This document shows, in pieces, positions 37,614-47,703 of a stretch of 64,000 bases of DNA. The position numbers and the translations under genes were made by a program. Position 1 is the stretch's first letter. Every line of letters begins with the position of its first letter. The stretch is from Bin80 sp965219915 (GTDB taxonomy: Bacteria > Bacteroidota > Rhodothermia > Rhodothermales > Bin80). The stretch covers positions 1,736,001-1,800,000 of the forward strand of contig OZ244794.1 in the NCBI GenBank assembly GCA_965219915.1. Reading direction: 5' to 3'. Under the pieces are notes generated by a model. That model ran no database searches, was not told the origin of the DNA, and saw nothing but the letters and a program-made list of their open reading frames with translations.

Positions 37614-38507
37614 ATGGAACGGCATGTGTCAACACGGGTAACTGCGTATACCAACTATATTGCCAGTCCACACGTGTTATTTGCAACTGCTCCGGCCAAG
37701 ATTAATTTGGGATTGTGTGTACTACGCAAGCGAACAGACGGGTATCATGATCTGGCTACAGTGTTTCATCCAATAGGCTGGGCCGACACACTTACAGCTG
37801 ATCATGCCGACACGGTTAGTCTCACTTGCACGGACACTACGCTACCCAGTGGAGAGGGTAATTTGGTTGTACGTGCCGCCAGACTTCTAAAGGCCTCCTT
37901 TGGGGTCGACCGAGGCGCAACAATGAATCTGACGAAGGTCTTGCCACACGGTGCGGGGCTTGGTGGCGGATCAAGCGATGCGGCAACCACATTGCAAATC
38001 CTGTGTAGACTTTGGCGCCTGGATTGCACAACTACATCGCTTGCATCGCTTGCGTTGGACCTTGGATCAGATGTACCGTTCTTCTTGCGGCGGTGCACAG
38101 CCGTTGCGAAAGGCAGAGGCGAAATGTTGTCTCCCCTGGAAGACTACCGTTTTCCCTTCAGCCTGGCAGTTGTGGTGAACCCTGTTCGTATTTCAACGGC
38201 ATGGGCTTTTCGGCATGTTGAGGTACGTGAGACTGGTCGTACGGACTTAGCCGAAGTGGTTCGTTCCAATGATCTGGATCGCTGGAGGCATGAATTGACC
38301 AATGACTTTGAGGGACCTGTGTTTTCTAAGTGGCCGGCACTTCGCAAGACTAAATCTGCGTTATTGCGTTCAGGTGCGTCTTTCGCATCCCTGACAGGGA
38401 CGGGTTCGGGAGTTTATGGCGTATTTGAGAGCCACAAGTTTGCGGAGGACGCTGTACAGGAAGCCGCAGCAGGAGGCTGTGCGACTTGGTGTGAGGCTCC
38501 GTCTTAG
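37614..38507 (+). CDS. ispE: 4-diphosphocytidyl-2-C-methyl-D-erythritol kinase
   Basis: 297 residues. GHMP-kinase motifs: APAKINLGLCVLRKRTDGYH near the N-terminus, the ATP-binding LPHGAGLGGGSSDAAT and the C-terminal LTGTGSGVYGVF. The enzyme phosphorylates CDP-ME in the non-mevalonate isoprenoid pathway. Residues 1-20 before FATAPAKIN look long, so an internal start is possible. ispG of the same pathway is found at 58494-59573. Confidence 0.92.
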   Translation: MERHVSTRVTAYTNYIASPHVLFATAPAKINLGLCVLRKRTDGYHDLATVFHPIGWADTLTADHADTVSLTCTDTTLPSGEGNLVVRAARLLKASFGVDRGATMNLTKVLPHGAGLGGGSSDAATTLQILCRLWRLDCTTTSLASLALDLGSDVPFFLRRCTAVAKGRGEMLSPLEDYRFPFSLAVVVNPVRISTAWAFRHVEVRETGRTDLAEVVRSNDLDRWRHELTNDFEGPVFSKWPALRKTKSALLRSGASFASLTGTGSGVYGVFESHKFAEDAVQEAAAGGCATWCEAPS

Positions 38508-38560
38508 CCATTAATTAGCGATCTTACGGCTCGCAATTATCGCACAGTTGATTATTTCTC

Positions 38561-40315
38561 ATGTCTCGTATTGCACTCTTGCTATTGGTCATAATCCTTT
38601 TTTCTGCCTGTGGTAGCACGGACCGTCAGCCCAATGTGATTATCATTTTGGCTGATGATCAAGGGTGGGGAGATTTATCCATAAACGGCAACACCAGTAT
38701 CACCACATCAAACCTTGATGCAATGGCTGCTTCAGGAGTCAGGTTCGATCGTTTTTTTGTCAGTCCTGTTTGTTCTCCGACCCGTGCTGAACTTTTGACA
38801 GGGCGGTACCATGCGCGGTCGGGAGTGCATGGAACCAGTGCAGGTTCCGAGCGCATGCATGCAGACGAGACCACCCTTGCCGAGGTGTTCCAGGAAGTTG
38901 GCTATGTAACGGGGGTATTTGGCAAGTGGCATAACGGGCAGCAGCCTCCCTATCACCCGAACAGTCGGGGGTTCGACCACTTTTATGGTTTTGCCTCTGG
39001 ACATTGGGGGCATTATTTCTCTCCACCTCTTGAGTTGAATAATGAGCTCGTTCAAGGAGAAGGGTATCTGCCGGATGACTTGACACAGGCAGCTATGGCG
39101 TTCATCACCGAAAACAAGGCATCTCCATTCCTGGTTTTTCTGCCCTACAATACTCCACATTCTCCTATGCAGGTGCCGGATCAATGGTGGGACAGCGTTC
39201 CGGTGAGATTGCAGGATCATCGTGACGCTGAACGGGAGGACACACTGCACACACGGGCAGCACTCGCTATGACTCTTAATATTGACTGGAATGTGGGGCG
39301 TTTACTGTCCTTGTTGGATGAGTTGTCGCTCTCTGAGGATACCATAGTGCTTTATTTCTCGGATAATGGTCCTAACGGTGCGCGCTGGAATGCAGGGATG
39401 AAAGGGAGAAAGGGATCCACGGATGAAGGGGGCGTCCGTTCGCCGCTTCTGATGCAATGGAAGGGTACCCTTAATCCGAACACTGTAATCACGGAGATTG
39501 CTGCTGCGATTGATTTAATGCCAACATTGGCTGAGCTAACGGGCATTGAACTCGATACCCGGCATCCGCTGGATGGCGTAAGTTTTGCGCCTCTGCTTAC
39601 CGGCAGTGCTGAGGCGCTACCAGAGCGTATGATTTTTTCGCACTGGAACGGACGAACCAGTGTACGTACACAAACACATCGATTGGATCATATGGGACAG
39701 CTTTTCAATATGGTTGATGATCCAGAGCAGCGACAGAATATCGTCTCTGAGCATCCAGAGTTGGCTGATTCTCTTTACCGAGCGCGAGAGGCCTGGATCG
39801 ACGAAGCTATCCCGGATACCTTTGAGAATTGGCCATTCACGGTGGGGCATCCAGACTACGAAGTAACCTGGTTACCTGCCCGGGATGCAGTAGGATCGGG
39901 TGGAATCCTTCGATCCAACCGGTATCCGAATGATAGCTTTCTCATGAACTGGACGCATACGGATGATGCGATTCTTTGGGACGTTGAGGTTCTCACGGCG
40001 GGGAATTATATGGCCACGCTGTACTATACGGCAGCATCAGGCGATGAAGGGGCGCAGGTCACGCTGGATTTCGGGGACAGTGCAGTGGGAGCAAGGATTA
40101 CCGAGGTACATGATCCACCGGAATACGGAATGGATGAAGACCGTGTACTCCGGATTGAGTCGTATGTAAAGGATTTCCGTCCGTTGCTGCTGGGGCAGAT
40201 ATTCCTAGAAGCAGGACACAAACCTTTATCGCTGCGAGCAACTAGTATTCCGGGCCAAGCGGTCGCTGACGTCCGTCTTTTACGGCTGGAGCGCGTGACT
40301 GAACAGGGTTCTTGA
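38561..40315 (+). CDS. Sulfatase lipoprotein (type I, formylglycine) with C-terminal beta domain
   Basis: 584 residues with a lipoprotein signal (LLVIILFSACG, cysteine 17). The metal-binding ILADDQGWGDL and the CSPTRAELLTGRY signature are intact: C71 is the residue converted to formylglycine, R75 and the TGR follow. GKWHNG and DNGPNG motifs complete the arylsulfatase fold. Beyond about residue 440 an extra beta-rich region (NYMATLYYTAASGDEGAQVTLDF...) resembles a carbohydrate-binding-like domain. It likely desulfates algal polysaccharides at the cell surface; it needs an activating enzyme encoded elsewhere. Confidence 0.9.
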   Translation: MSRIALLLLVIILFSACGSTDRQPNVIIILADDQGWGDLSINGNTSITTSNLDAMAASGVRFDRFFVSPVCSPTRAELLTGRYHARSGVHGTSAGSERMHADETTLAEVFQEVGYVTGVFGKWHNGQQPPYHPNSRGFDHFYGFASGHWGHYFSPPLELNNELVQGEGYLPDDLTQAAMAFITENKASPFLVFLPYNTPHSPMQVPDQWWDSVPVRLQDHRDAEREDTLHTRAALAMTLNIDWNVGRLLSLLDELSLSEDTIVLYFSDNGPNGARWNAGMKGRKGSTDEGGVRSPLLMQWKGTLNPNTVITEIAAAIDLMPTLAELTGIELDTRHPLDGVSFAPLLTGSAEALPERMIFSHWNGRTSVRTQTHRLDHMGQLFNMVDDPEQRQNIVSEHPELADSLYRAREAWIDEAIPDTFENWPFTVGHPDYEVTWLPARDAVGSGGILRSNRYPNDSFLMNWTHTDDAILWDVEVLTAGNYMATLYYTAASGDEGAQVTLDFGDSAVGARITEVHDPPEYGMDEDRVLRIESYVKDFRPLLLGQIFLEAGHKPLSLRATSIPGQAVADVRLLRLERVTEQGS

Positions 40316-40581
40316 GCGTTTTACCCGTGCCGCTGGTCAGAAACCGTGCTGCTGAAAATCAGCTGTTGCTGCCAGGATAGATCTTCCGATTGGTCAGACA
40401 GTCAGACTGATTGCATCTTTTCGTTCTCATGACATCGGATATTCAACAGCCGTTACCGGATATTTTGCCATTTACGTACGGACTTAGGTAGACTCTTTTT
40501 CCGGAAGCATACGCTACGGCTACGTTGACCTACACGAACCATGTGCTCCAGCTGCTCCAATGAACACGGCTTGATCTGGTG

Positions 40582-42903
40582 TTACCAAGTTACGCGATCT
40601 TTCGAGTTCGCTCGATTCCCAGGCGTCCGATTCGGTGGAGGGGCGGGGAAGTAACTGTTCATGCTGATCATCGGCTCCGCACTGTTGTCCAGATATCTCA
40701 TGAATTCACCGACAACAAACAGAGCGTTATGCGCACCCTGACCCCAATAGCTTGAGCGGAAGGTCATACGTCGATCATTGAAGCCAACCCAAGCACCACT
40801 AACCAATTCCGGATGCATCAGGATAAACCAGCCGTCTCCACCCCCATTCCTGAGTCCAGTCCGTTCATCAGTGCGCCCCTGTGTTGTTCCAGTCTTACCA
40901 GCGAGATCATAGCCGGAAAGACCATAGCTTGTTCTAATGCGGACGCCCGTACCGTAGTTGATTACATCACGAAGCATATCTGTGACGGTCGCAGCAGTTT
41001 GCTCTGAGAGCCTTTCTTCCCGAACAGACTGATGTTCGTACAACACAGTGCCATCCTCGTCAAGTATTCGAGTAACCATTACGGGTTCGTTCAGGAACCC
41101 CTGATTGGCAAAAGTACTGTACGCGACCGCCAGCTCAAGCAGTGTAACTTCACTAGTTCCCAGGGCCAATGAGCGGACCGGATTCAATTCGCTATTGATC
41201 CCCATATTCTTGGCAAGATTGGCCACATTTAAGGGATTAATGTTTTGAATGATCTGTGCAGTTACGGTGTTTAAAGATTTTGCTAAGCCCTCTCGCATGC
41301 TGACACTGTCCCCGGAAACCTCATTCCCATAATTGCTAGGACTCCAAACCGCCCCCGTAGACTCATCCACATATTGATAGACCGAGTCTTTGTACATATT
41401 CTCGGGTGAGTAGTCGTTGTCAATGGCGACTGCATAAGTGAATGGTTTGAAAGTCGAACCAGGTTGTCTTTTTGCGATGTTAACCTTGTCATACCAGTCC
41501 GTTTTGAGCGTTCGACCACCAACCCAGGCTTTTACGTGTCCATTTCTGGGATCCATTGCAACGAAGCCAACCTCCAATCGACTTTTGGTAACCTTAAGCG
41601 AATCAATAAAATCCAGATCTTTTTTAAGCTCACTCAATGCTTCATTCTGAGACATTCCCTGATTCCGAAGGAATTGGTATTGCGATGTTTCTCCGATATA
41701 GGTATTCAGGTCTGAGGAGTTGTAGCGCTCCCAGAACCATGCCCAACGATTGTCGGGGTTTGCGTGGCAGGGGGCCTCCATGTACTTTTTCAGAACCGTT
41801 CCCCAGTCCAGTCTTGGACTTCTGGGGGTACTCCACTCACAGTCAACTACGGCCTGCAGGGAGTCCATTGTGGTTCTGGCGGCTTCCTGGGCCATAGATT
41901 GCATTTTTGAGTCGAGTGCAGTTTCGATCCTGTAGCCAGCAGCATATACATCTCTGCCATTTTCCTCCCCCCATTCGTTAAGCCACTGGCGCAATTGCTC
42001 GGCGTAATGCGGAGCAAAGCTATCTGTGACTTCTGCCGTTCGGACATTGGTTATCGTGGAGGAGTCCCTGATCGCCTCATAGTGTTCCCGGTCAAGAAAA
42101 TCTACGGAGACCATGCGGTACAAGACCGTATTACGGCGCATCTGTGATTGTTCTGGGTTGCGCTCTGGATCGTAGCGCCATGTCCCCTTGAGCAATCCAA
42201 TAAGTGTTGCACTTTCCAATAGATCCAAGTCAGCTGCGGATTTTCTGAAATAAGTCCGCGCGGCAGCCTCAATTCCGTAGGCATTGTAGAGGAAGGGGAC
42301 GGTATTCAAGTACATCTCGGCGATCTCGTCCTTCGCATAGAGCTGTTCCAGCCGTACTGCTGTAACCATCTCTTTGAGCTTGCGCTTCACACTGTCTTCA
42401 AATCCGATCTGCTCTTTATAGATGTTCCGCGCCAATTGTTGTGTGATAGTTGAACCTCCTTGACGCTCGAACGGGAGCCCGAGCTTTCCGAGAATAGTTT
42501 GGGTTACTGCTGAAGCTGTGCGAAAAAGGTTGATGCCCCAGTGATCGTAGAAGCGGTGATCCTCCGTTGCAATTAATGCATTGCGCACATGTACCGAAAT
42601 CGAATCATAAGTAATCCAGGAACGGTTCTCCCGTCCATAGCGCGCCAGCTCTTCACCATCTGCTGTGTACGCTACACTTGCATACGACAGTTCAGGGTTT
42701 TCGATTTCCCGCAAGGATGGTGTATCCAGGGAAAGAATCAGCATATAGATGAACAGAAAAATTGCCCCAAGGACGATCGGTATGGTCGGGATACTCAGAA
42801 CGAAGGCAGCTTGGGCAATCTCGGGTTTTCGAAAAACGCGGAGAAGAAATCCTCGATATCCCTTCAGTGCAGGTAAGCGCCGTTTGTGTTTTTTACGAGG
42901 CAT
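40582..42903 (-). CDS. Class A penicillin-binding protein (PBP1A-like)
   Basis: 773 residues. A basic N-terminus and one membrane helix (about 38-58) anchor it. The GT51 glycosyltransferase domain shows IATEDHRFYDHWG (catalytic E114) and QGGSTITQQLARNIY. The transpeptidase domain has the acylated serine in GSTFKPF (S483, K486), SLNTVTAQ as the SxN motif and KTGTTQ as KTG. It polymerises and cross-links peptidoglycan on the periplasmic face. The C-terminus is short and proline-rich. The gap 40316-40581 before it holds only weak inverted repeats. Confidence 0.93.
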   Translation of the reverse strand: MPRKKHKRRLPALKGYRGFLLRVFRKPEIAQAAFVLSIPTIPIVLGAIFLFIYMLILSLDTPSLREIENPELSYASVAYTADGEELARYGRENRSWITYDSISVHVRNALIATEDHRFYDHWGINLFRTASAVTQTILGKLGLPFERQGGSTITQQLARNIYKEQIGFEDSVKRKLKEMVTAVRLEQLYAKDEIAEMYLNTVPFLYNAYGIEAAARTYFRKSAADLDLLESATLIGLLKGTWRYDPERNPEQSQMRRNTVLYRMVSVDFLDREHYEAIRDSSTITNVRTAEVTDSFAPHYAEQLRQWLNEWGEENGRDVYAAGYRIETALDSKMQSMAQEAARTTMDSLQAVVDCEWSTPRSPRLDWGTVLKKYMEAPCHANPDNRWAWFWERYNSSDLNTYIGETSQYQFLRNQGMSQNEALSELKKDLDFIDSLKVTKSRLEVGFVAMDPRNGHVKAWVGGRTLKTDWYDKVNIAKRQPGSTFKPFTYAVAIDNDYSPENMYKDSVYQYVDESTGAVWSPSNYGNEVSGDSVSMREGLAKSLNTVTAQIIQNINPLNVANLAKNMGINSELNPVRSLALGTSEVTLLELAVAYSTFANQGFLNEPVMVTRILDEDGTVLYEHQSVREERLSEQTAATVTDMLRDVINYGTGVRIRTSYGLSGYDLAGKTGTTQGRTDERTGLRNGGGDGWFILMHPELVSGAWVGFNDRRMTFRSSYWGQGAHNALFVVGEFMRYLDNSAEPMISMNSYFPAPPPNRTPGNRANSKDRVTW

Positions 42904-43188
42904 GAGTGGGACGAGTGCGTGGCAGGCTCTTGTGCGCCATTCTGTTTACTGTTCGCTCCATGAGTCCTTGCACCATTGCAATGGGGAAATCGTTCCATAT
43001 TCTGTCATTGTTGTGCCGGGTCTGAACCTGAAATTACTCGACAAATTCACCAGGCTGGATCGGCTTATTAACAGTCTGAAAGTATAGTTTTGGATTAGGA
43101 AGTGGTTCTGAGGATAACCCAACGGATTAGTATTGAAAACTATTGCAGCAATGCTTTGGGAATGTCAGGAGCCGTGGAGAAACACTGC

Positions 43189-44409
43189 CTATACTTTCAC
43201 AGAAATTGCAGTCTCATAAATGTCCATATCGGCTTTACTCATACCCAGTCGCAGTGCTATTTCGTGCCAGCTCTTTACAGCCAGCGCTACCTCGGCCAAA
43301 ATGCTTTTCGCGGTATCCGGTTTGAGCGCAAAATAGGGGGCTGCCCTGTATGCGAGCTCCAGATCGGCATCGGGACCTTCCTCGGAAATCCATGTAGTCA
43401 ACTCACGAGCTTTCTTGTACCTAGGCGTTGGATTTAGATCATATGCAGGTGATAAACGCCATTGGTCATTGCCCGCATACAGAAAACCGTGATTACGCAG
43501 GTGATCATCCAGATTGCCAATCATTACGCTGAATACAATCCGCCGCCAGAGTTCATGCAAATCGTCTATCGGCGATAAGGAATACATGCGGATACATTGT
43601 GCAATATCTGTGTAGGTTGCAATTTCGCCATCCTGAAGTCCCAAGAGGCTCATGGCGGAAAGGAAAGGTATGCGCTCTTCGCGAACTCGATCAAATCTTT
43701 GGATTAGGGCAACGGGTAGGCTGCCAACCATTTGAAGGTTGCCTTTCGCGGCATTGATTCTTGCTTTGTCTGCAAGCATAAGAGCAAGAATTTCTCCATG
43801 CGGGATGCTGTAGTCGTCATTTGGATTCGGGAACTTAGCAATGGCCAGAGATCCCTCACCGTTAATGACGGTTGATTTTGGGCGGGCTCCGCCAAGCGGA
43901 GAGCCTTCATCGAGCAGAATTCTCAGGTCCTCCGTAGACTCCGTATTCGTCTGAATGGCCATCGCAGCATTCAACAAAGCAGGGAGCGATGCCAATGGAA
44001 GCACATTGCGTTGTCCCACGTCGCGACAAAAAGCAGACTCACCATCGCGCACAAAGCGAAGAGCACCAACTCTGGTGTAGTCATTAATTGCCAACAGATA
44101 GTCAAGCTCCGAGAGGCTTCTGCGGTGGCCCATCCTTTGAAATGCACGACGAATCAGTTGCCGTCCCCAGCGGTCAGGCACACAGTCTCGAATCGCACCT
44201 GGTAGTGCAGTTTGTTCCGAAGGCCAATAATGCCTTGCCGAGAGTTGTAGGTTCGCAGGATCAATTGCAAAGGCTTCACGATGTGATAGCCAGGAGTCCG
44301 TATACTCGAACAGCGAACTCTTACGGTGGGCTCTTGAAATATTGCGGACGTGTCCTACAAGATGTGTCTTCCCATCAAGTTCCACATGAACTTCGATGAC
44401 ATTATTCAT
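43189..44409 (-). CDS. hipA: HipA-family serine/threonine kinase toxin
   Basis: 406 residues. The layout is HipA: N-terminal Couple_hipA region (VELDGKTHLVGHVR, LPGAIRDCVPDRWGRQLIRR), then SLAIAKFPNPNDD with the ATP-contacting lysine and ALIQRFDRVREERIPFLSAMSLLGL. The kinase catalytic block GNLDDHLRNHGFLYAG (Asp-Asn) and LSPAYDLNP complete it. HipA toxins phosphorylate glutamyl-tRNA synthetase or other targets and slow growth. The start overlaps hipB by 4 bp, typical of hipBA operons. It is complete and apparently functional. Confidence 0.9.
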   Translation of the reverse strand: MNNVIEVHVELDGKTHLVGHVRNISRAHRKSSLFEYTDSWLSHREAFAIDPANLQLSARHYWPSEQTALPGAIRDCVPDRWGRQLIRRAFQRMGHRRSLSELDYLLAINDYTRVGALRFVRDGESAFCRDVGQRNVLPLASLPALLNAAMAIQTNTESTEDLRILLDEGSPLGGARPKSTVINGEGSLAIAKFPNPNDDYSIPHGEILALMLADKARINAAKGNLQMVGSLPVALIQRFDRVREERIPFLSAMSLLGLQDGEIATYTDIAQCIRMYSLSPIDDLHELWRRIVFSVMIGNLDDHLRNHGFLYAGNDQWRLSPAYDLNPTPRYKKARELTTWISEEGPDADLELAYRAAPYFALKPDTAKSILAEVALAVKSWHEIALRLGMSKADMDIYETAISVKV

Positions 44410-44741
44410 GGTCTGATCATTGTTCGTCTTCCAGACCTGATGCGCTTTGGCAGTCGATCTTCGTCCAGATCTAGGCCGAGCGTGTCATTGGTGCGGTCAG
44501 CAACCTGTTCTAGGTGTTTGGCTAATCCTAGGATCGCCAGTACGGAGAGATAAGCACCCATTGAAACCGATGGATCCCCTTTTTCTATCCGAGCGAGTGT
44601 GCTGCGACTCAAGAAAGCGCGCTCAGCCATGGAGACCGTTGAGATCCTTCGTTTCTTGCGTGCGACAGTAATGTCGGTGCCTAGTTTCACTAAGGCTTTT
44701 CGAGCAACGAAAGGAAGTGTTGAGGTTGAAAGTGATTTCAT
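44406..44741 (-). CDS. hipB: HipB-like XRE-family antitoxin/repressor
   Basis: 111 residues. A helix-turn-helix lies at about 25-80 (LGTDITVARKKRRISTVSMAERAFLSRSTLARIEKGDPSVSMG, split around the turn). A C-terminal basic tail (PKRIRSGRR) follows. It precedes hipA on the same strand with 4-bp overlap. HipB-type proteins neutralise HipA and repress the operon by binding operators upstream; two matching 12-bp repeats lie directly upstream (44751-44782). Confidence 0.85.
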   Translation of the reverse strand: MKSLSTSTLPFVARKALVKLGTDITVARKKRRISTVSMAERAFLSRSTLARIEKGDPSVSMGAYLSVLAILGLAKHLEQVADRTNDTLGLDLDEDRLPKRIRSGRRTMIRP

Positions 44742-44750
44742 TTTGTGTTT

Positions 44751-44782
44751 TTAATGAGTTATATGGTCCTATAATGAATTAT
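44751..44782 (-). promoter_or_regulatory. Putative hipBA promoter/operator with paired repeats
   Basis: Two related 12-bp elements, TTAATGAGTTAT (44751-44762) and ATAATGAATTAT (44771-44782), are spaced exactly 20 bp apart, two helical turns. The second overlaps a TATAAT hexamer on the minus strand (44783-44778), suitably placed for a promoter of hipB (start 44741). The layout fits autorepression by HipB dimers. Confidence 0.5.
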
Positions 44783-44963
44783 ACATAAATCACTATACTC
44801 TGTTTACGAATCTTAACACTAACCCTGCCTTGTGACTGTAAAGAGCATTTAAGTAAGGCTTTCGTGTAGTTTAGTTAGGCAGTATACAAGCCCATCCGAG
44901 AATTATCACTTCTCTTTACAGTGACCATTCCGCAGTGTAGTCCACAGTAATAGTCCACCGGGA

Positions 44964-44983
44964 CAAGAGTCCTCGGACTCTTG
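44964..44983. repeat. Inverted repeat in the hipB / nuclease-gene intergenic region
   Basis: CAAGAGTCC and GGACTCTTG form a near-perfect inverted repeat with only 2 nt at the centre, in the 680-bp region between the divergent hipB and 45425 genes. It could be a regulator site or a small hairpin. The rest of 44783-45424 is A/T-rich and shows no gene. Confidence 0.45.
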
Positions 44984-45424
44984 GATGGTAAGTGTGTGCA
45001 TTGCTTAGATTGGGAGTAATGCGGCAATATTCTCTCTAGTACCCTAACAACCATGCGTGATATCAAAGACTAAAATTGCATCTGCCAACAACCATATCAG
45101 GAGATCGGAATCATTGGAGCTCGGATCAAGTAATCAGGCGGGCAGTATTTGAGTCAAATCCGAATTCAATGAAACACAAGTCGAATAAACAAGCATATAA
45201 TCCCCACTTTTTGCCCACTGGCTCCAGTGTAGCTGTTCAGATGTAAGGCCATATCTGACGAACGCGATCCGGTTGTTGTCATAAGATCAATTCATTAGGC
45301 GAGAACACAGAGCTTTTTCCAAACCTGACAATGGGCAACGTGACATTGTCAGCCTCATGAAAATTTGACATGTGTTTCGAACGGGGCTATATCAGATTCA
45401 GCTTTTTTCTCCGTCGTTTGAGTT

Positions 45425-47482
45425 GTGATTGAACTTGGGCTATCCGTTACGATTTCATCCAGAAATGCATTTAACTCAACAACCTCACTTCAAATGACAT
45501 CGTCGGAATCTGAAATATTTTCAAAGCTGGAACGGCTCTGCACTTCACCCGGCTATGTTCACGCCCTTGCGTCTATTTGTTTTTCTAACCAAATAGTCCG
45601 TGGGATCAAAGAGGGATCGCTCCCAGAGGGGGCTCCTCAGTGCTTGACTTACACCGAGATCTTGACTCTCGTTGGTCTACACATCAAAGCGCCCATTAGT
45701 TACGAGTTGCCCTCTATCGGAGAATTGACAAGCTATGTCAATCGATCCTATCAGTTACTCGCCGAGCTACAGGAGACAATGGAGAGCCAATTCTACCAGT
45801 CAGTTCGCGAGCTACAGACGGCGATGGTCAACAATAATTTGCAGACAACCTTAGAAGAGGCGAATCCGATATATAAAATGTTTCGCGGCTCCATCTTCTA
45901 CGCAGGAGACTCAGCATACTATTTCCAATATCTTGACTTTGTGGTACCGAAGTACGAAGCAGATGCTGCTTGGCTATTAGACAATAAAAATGTGGACTTG
46001 GATGCGGGAAGGTCTGTATGCACGAAACTGGCCGAACTACACCAGCACCGCATGAACAAACTATTGACAGGTCGACACCATGATGCATTGCTACGAGAGT
46101 CAATTCTGGGAGAGTTTCAGTACTCTCACGAGGACCTTCGTCTTTCACGAGCCGAGCTTAATTTCATTGAAGCCTTCACACTACCTCACGACCAAGATAA
46201 CGCAGAATTCAACTCAGCTACCGATTTCAACGCAGCATATGCCTACCCGATTATACGCATGAGCGAAGATGAAATCATGGTTCTTACTTACTACTGGCTG
46301 ACGCATGCATTTTATGAATCCCCACACTATTGGCTACTAGAAGACGAGGAGTATTGTCAGACTGCGGCTTCCAACAGAGGTAGGGCTACGGAATCAATTG
46401 CCGCGGATCTATTAGAACGAGTTTTTTTGCAAGACAACGTATTCAAGAATGTAAAAATACTTGGAAGGAAAAAGAAATCACTTGGCGAAATAGATGTACT
46501 AGTTGTATATGCCAATCATGTACTGATACTGCAGGCAAAATCCAAGAGGCTTAGGCTGCAAGCACGCGAAGGACATGTTCAAGCATTGGAAGAAGATTTC
46601 GGAAAAGCGGTGCGCAAGGCAGCGGATCAGGCATTCCTATGTGCGGAACATGTTAGCAGCGCTGAGGCCATATTGAGTAGCCCGGACGGCCGCCTGATTC
46701 CCGAGATAAGTCCAAACTCAATAATATTTACGTTGACTACACTACTTGATCATTATCCTGCATTGTTGTATCAAACTTTTTTTCTTTTGGAGCACCGCTC
46801 CAGTGGCCGAATAGCCGCGCCGTTCGTTACGGACATATTTGCACTGGACACAATGACTGAAATTCTGGATTCCCCCCTGAAGTTCTTGCACTATCTATCT
46901 CGGAGGACTCGCAAACCCAAATTTCTACTAGCCAGTAACGAGCATGAATTGATCGGCACGTACCTAAAGAATGGTCTCGTCTTCGAAGAAGATGTGGATA
47001 TTGTTTGGGTAGATGAAAATATATCGGACTACATTGATATTGCGATGGAGGTCAGGCGTAATAATGCTGAAGGTTTCAATTTGCCAGAAAATATATTCGA
47101 TAGTTTTTCGAATACACATTTCGGCAATATTATCAATTTGTTCGAAAACAACCCTGGTGACCTAACCATAAGTTTAGGATTAGAGTTCTTGGATGCAATA
47201 GTCCACGACTCCGGTCTAATAAAAGAATTTGATAGAAAAATCCGTATGGCTTTGGATAGGGTCACTCGAGGTGAAGCTTATGTAGGTTTTTCGTTCGTGT
47301 TAAGAGACTCATCAATGGGGGTGACAGTAATGTGTGTCCCCGTGGTCTCCGAATCCAATGGCGACAAATTGCGGGGCATTTGCACTAGCAGAAAATTTCA
47401 GAGCAAGCTACCAAATTGGATTGGAATCCTGCTCAGCTCCTCTGGCCAATTTTCTATCGCTTGTGAACTCAACGAGCCGTGA
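45425..47482 (+). CDS. Large protein with internal PD-(D/E)XK nuclease-like core (candidate defence gene)
   Basis: 685 residues from a GTG; an ATG at 45494 (MTSSESEIFSK) may be the true start. Residues 319-380 contain a restriction-nuclease-type core: GRATES with E323, GEIDVLVVYANHVLILQAKSK with D357, Q370 and K372, the E...D...QxK pattern of NERD/Mrr-like nucleases. The ~300-residue N-terminus is helical with no recognised domain, and about 430-685 is also unassigned. There is no signal or membrane segment, so it is cytoplasmic. It is more A/T-rich than the core genes and lies beside hipBA. I do not recognise the full-length family. Confidence 0.65.
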   Translation: MIELGLSVTISSRNAFNSTTSLQMTSSESEIFSKLERLCTSPGYVHALASICFSNQIVRGIKEGSLPEGAPQCLTYTEILTLVGLHIKAPISYELPSIGELTSYVNRSYQLLAELQETMESQFYQSVRELQTAMVNNNLQTTLEEANPIYKMFRGSIFYAGDSAYYFQYLDFVVPKYEADAAWLLDNKNVDLDAGRSVCTKLAELHQHRMNKLLTGRHHDALLRESILGEFQYSHEDLRLSRAELNFIEAFTLPHDQDNAEFNSATDFNAAYAYPIIRMSEDEIMVLTYYWLTHAFYESPHYWLLEDEEYCQTAASNRGRATESIAADLLERVFLQDNVFKNVKILGRKKKSLGEIDVLVVYANHVLILQAKSKRLRLQAREGHVQALEEDFGKAVRKAADQAFLCAEHVSSAEAILSSPDGRLIPEISPNSIIFTLTTLLDHYPALLYQTFFLLEHRSSGRIAAPFVTDIFALDTMTEILDSPLKFLHYLSRRTRKPKFLLASNEHELIGTYLKNGLVFEEDVDIVWVDENISDYIDIAMEVRRNNAEGFNLPENIFDSFSNTHFGNIINLFENNPGDLTISLGLEFLDAIVHDSGLIKEFDRKIRMALDRVTRGEAYVGFSFVLRDSSMGVTVMCVPVVSESNGDKLRGICTSRKFQSKLPNWIGILLSSSGQFSIACELNEP

Positions 47483-47703
47483 AGGTACGACTCCGAACAG
47501 GAAATATTCCTGAATCAACTTAAATCCGTAACCACGGAGGTTGCTTTCCAGGAGTAAATGTAAGCCCCGACGCACGCAGATCATCTCCGCTAGCAACGGA
47601 CCGCATAGCAAGGGGGTGATAACATGGCATGAAGGACCAATCGGTAAATTATCAGAGAAATATTATCGGTGGCAACGGATTTATTGCTTGAGGCTTGTTC
47701 AAT

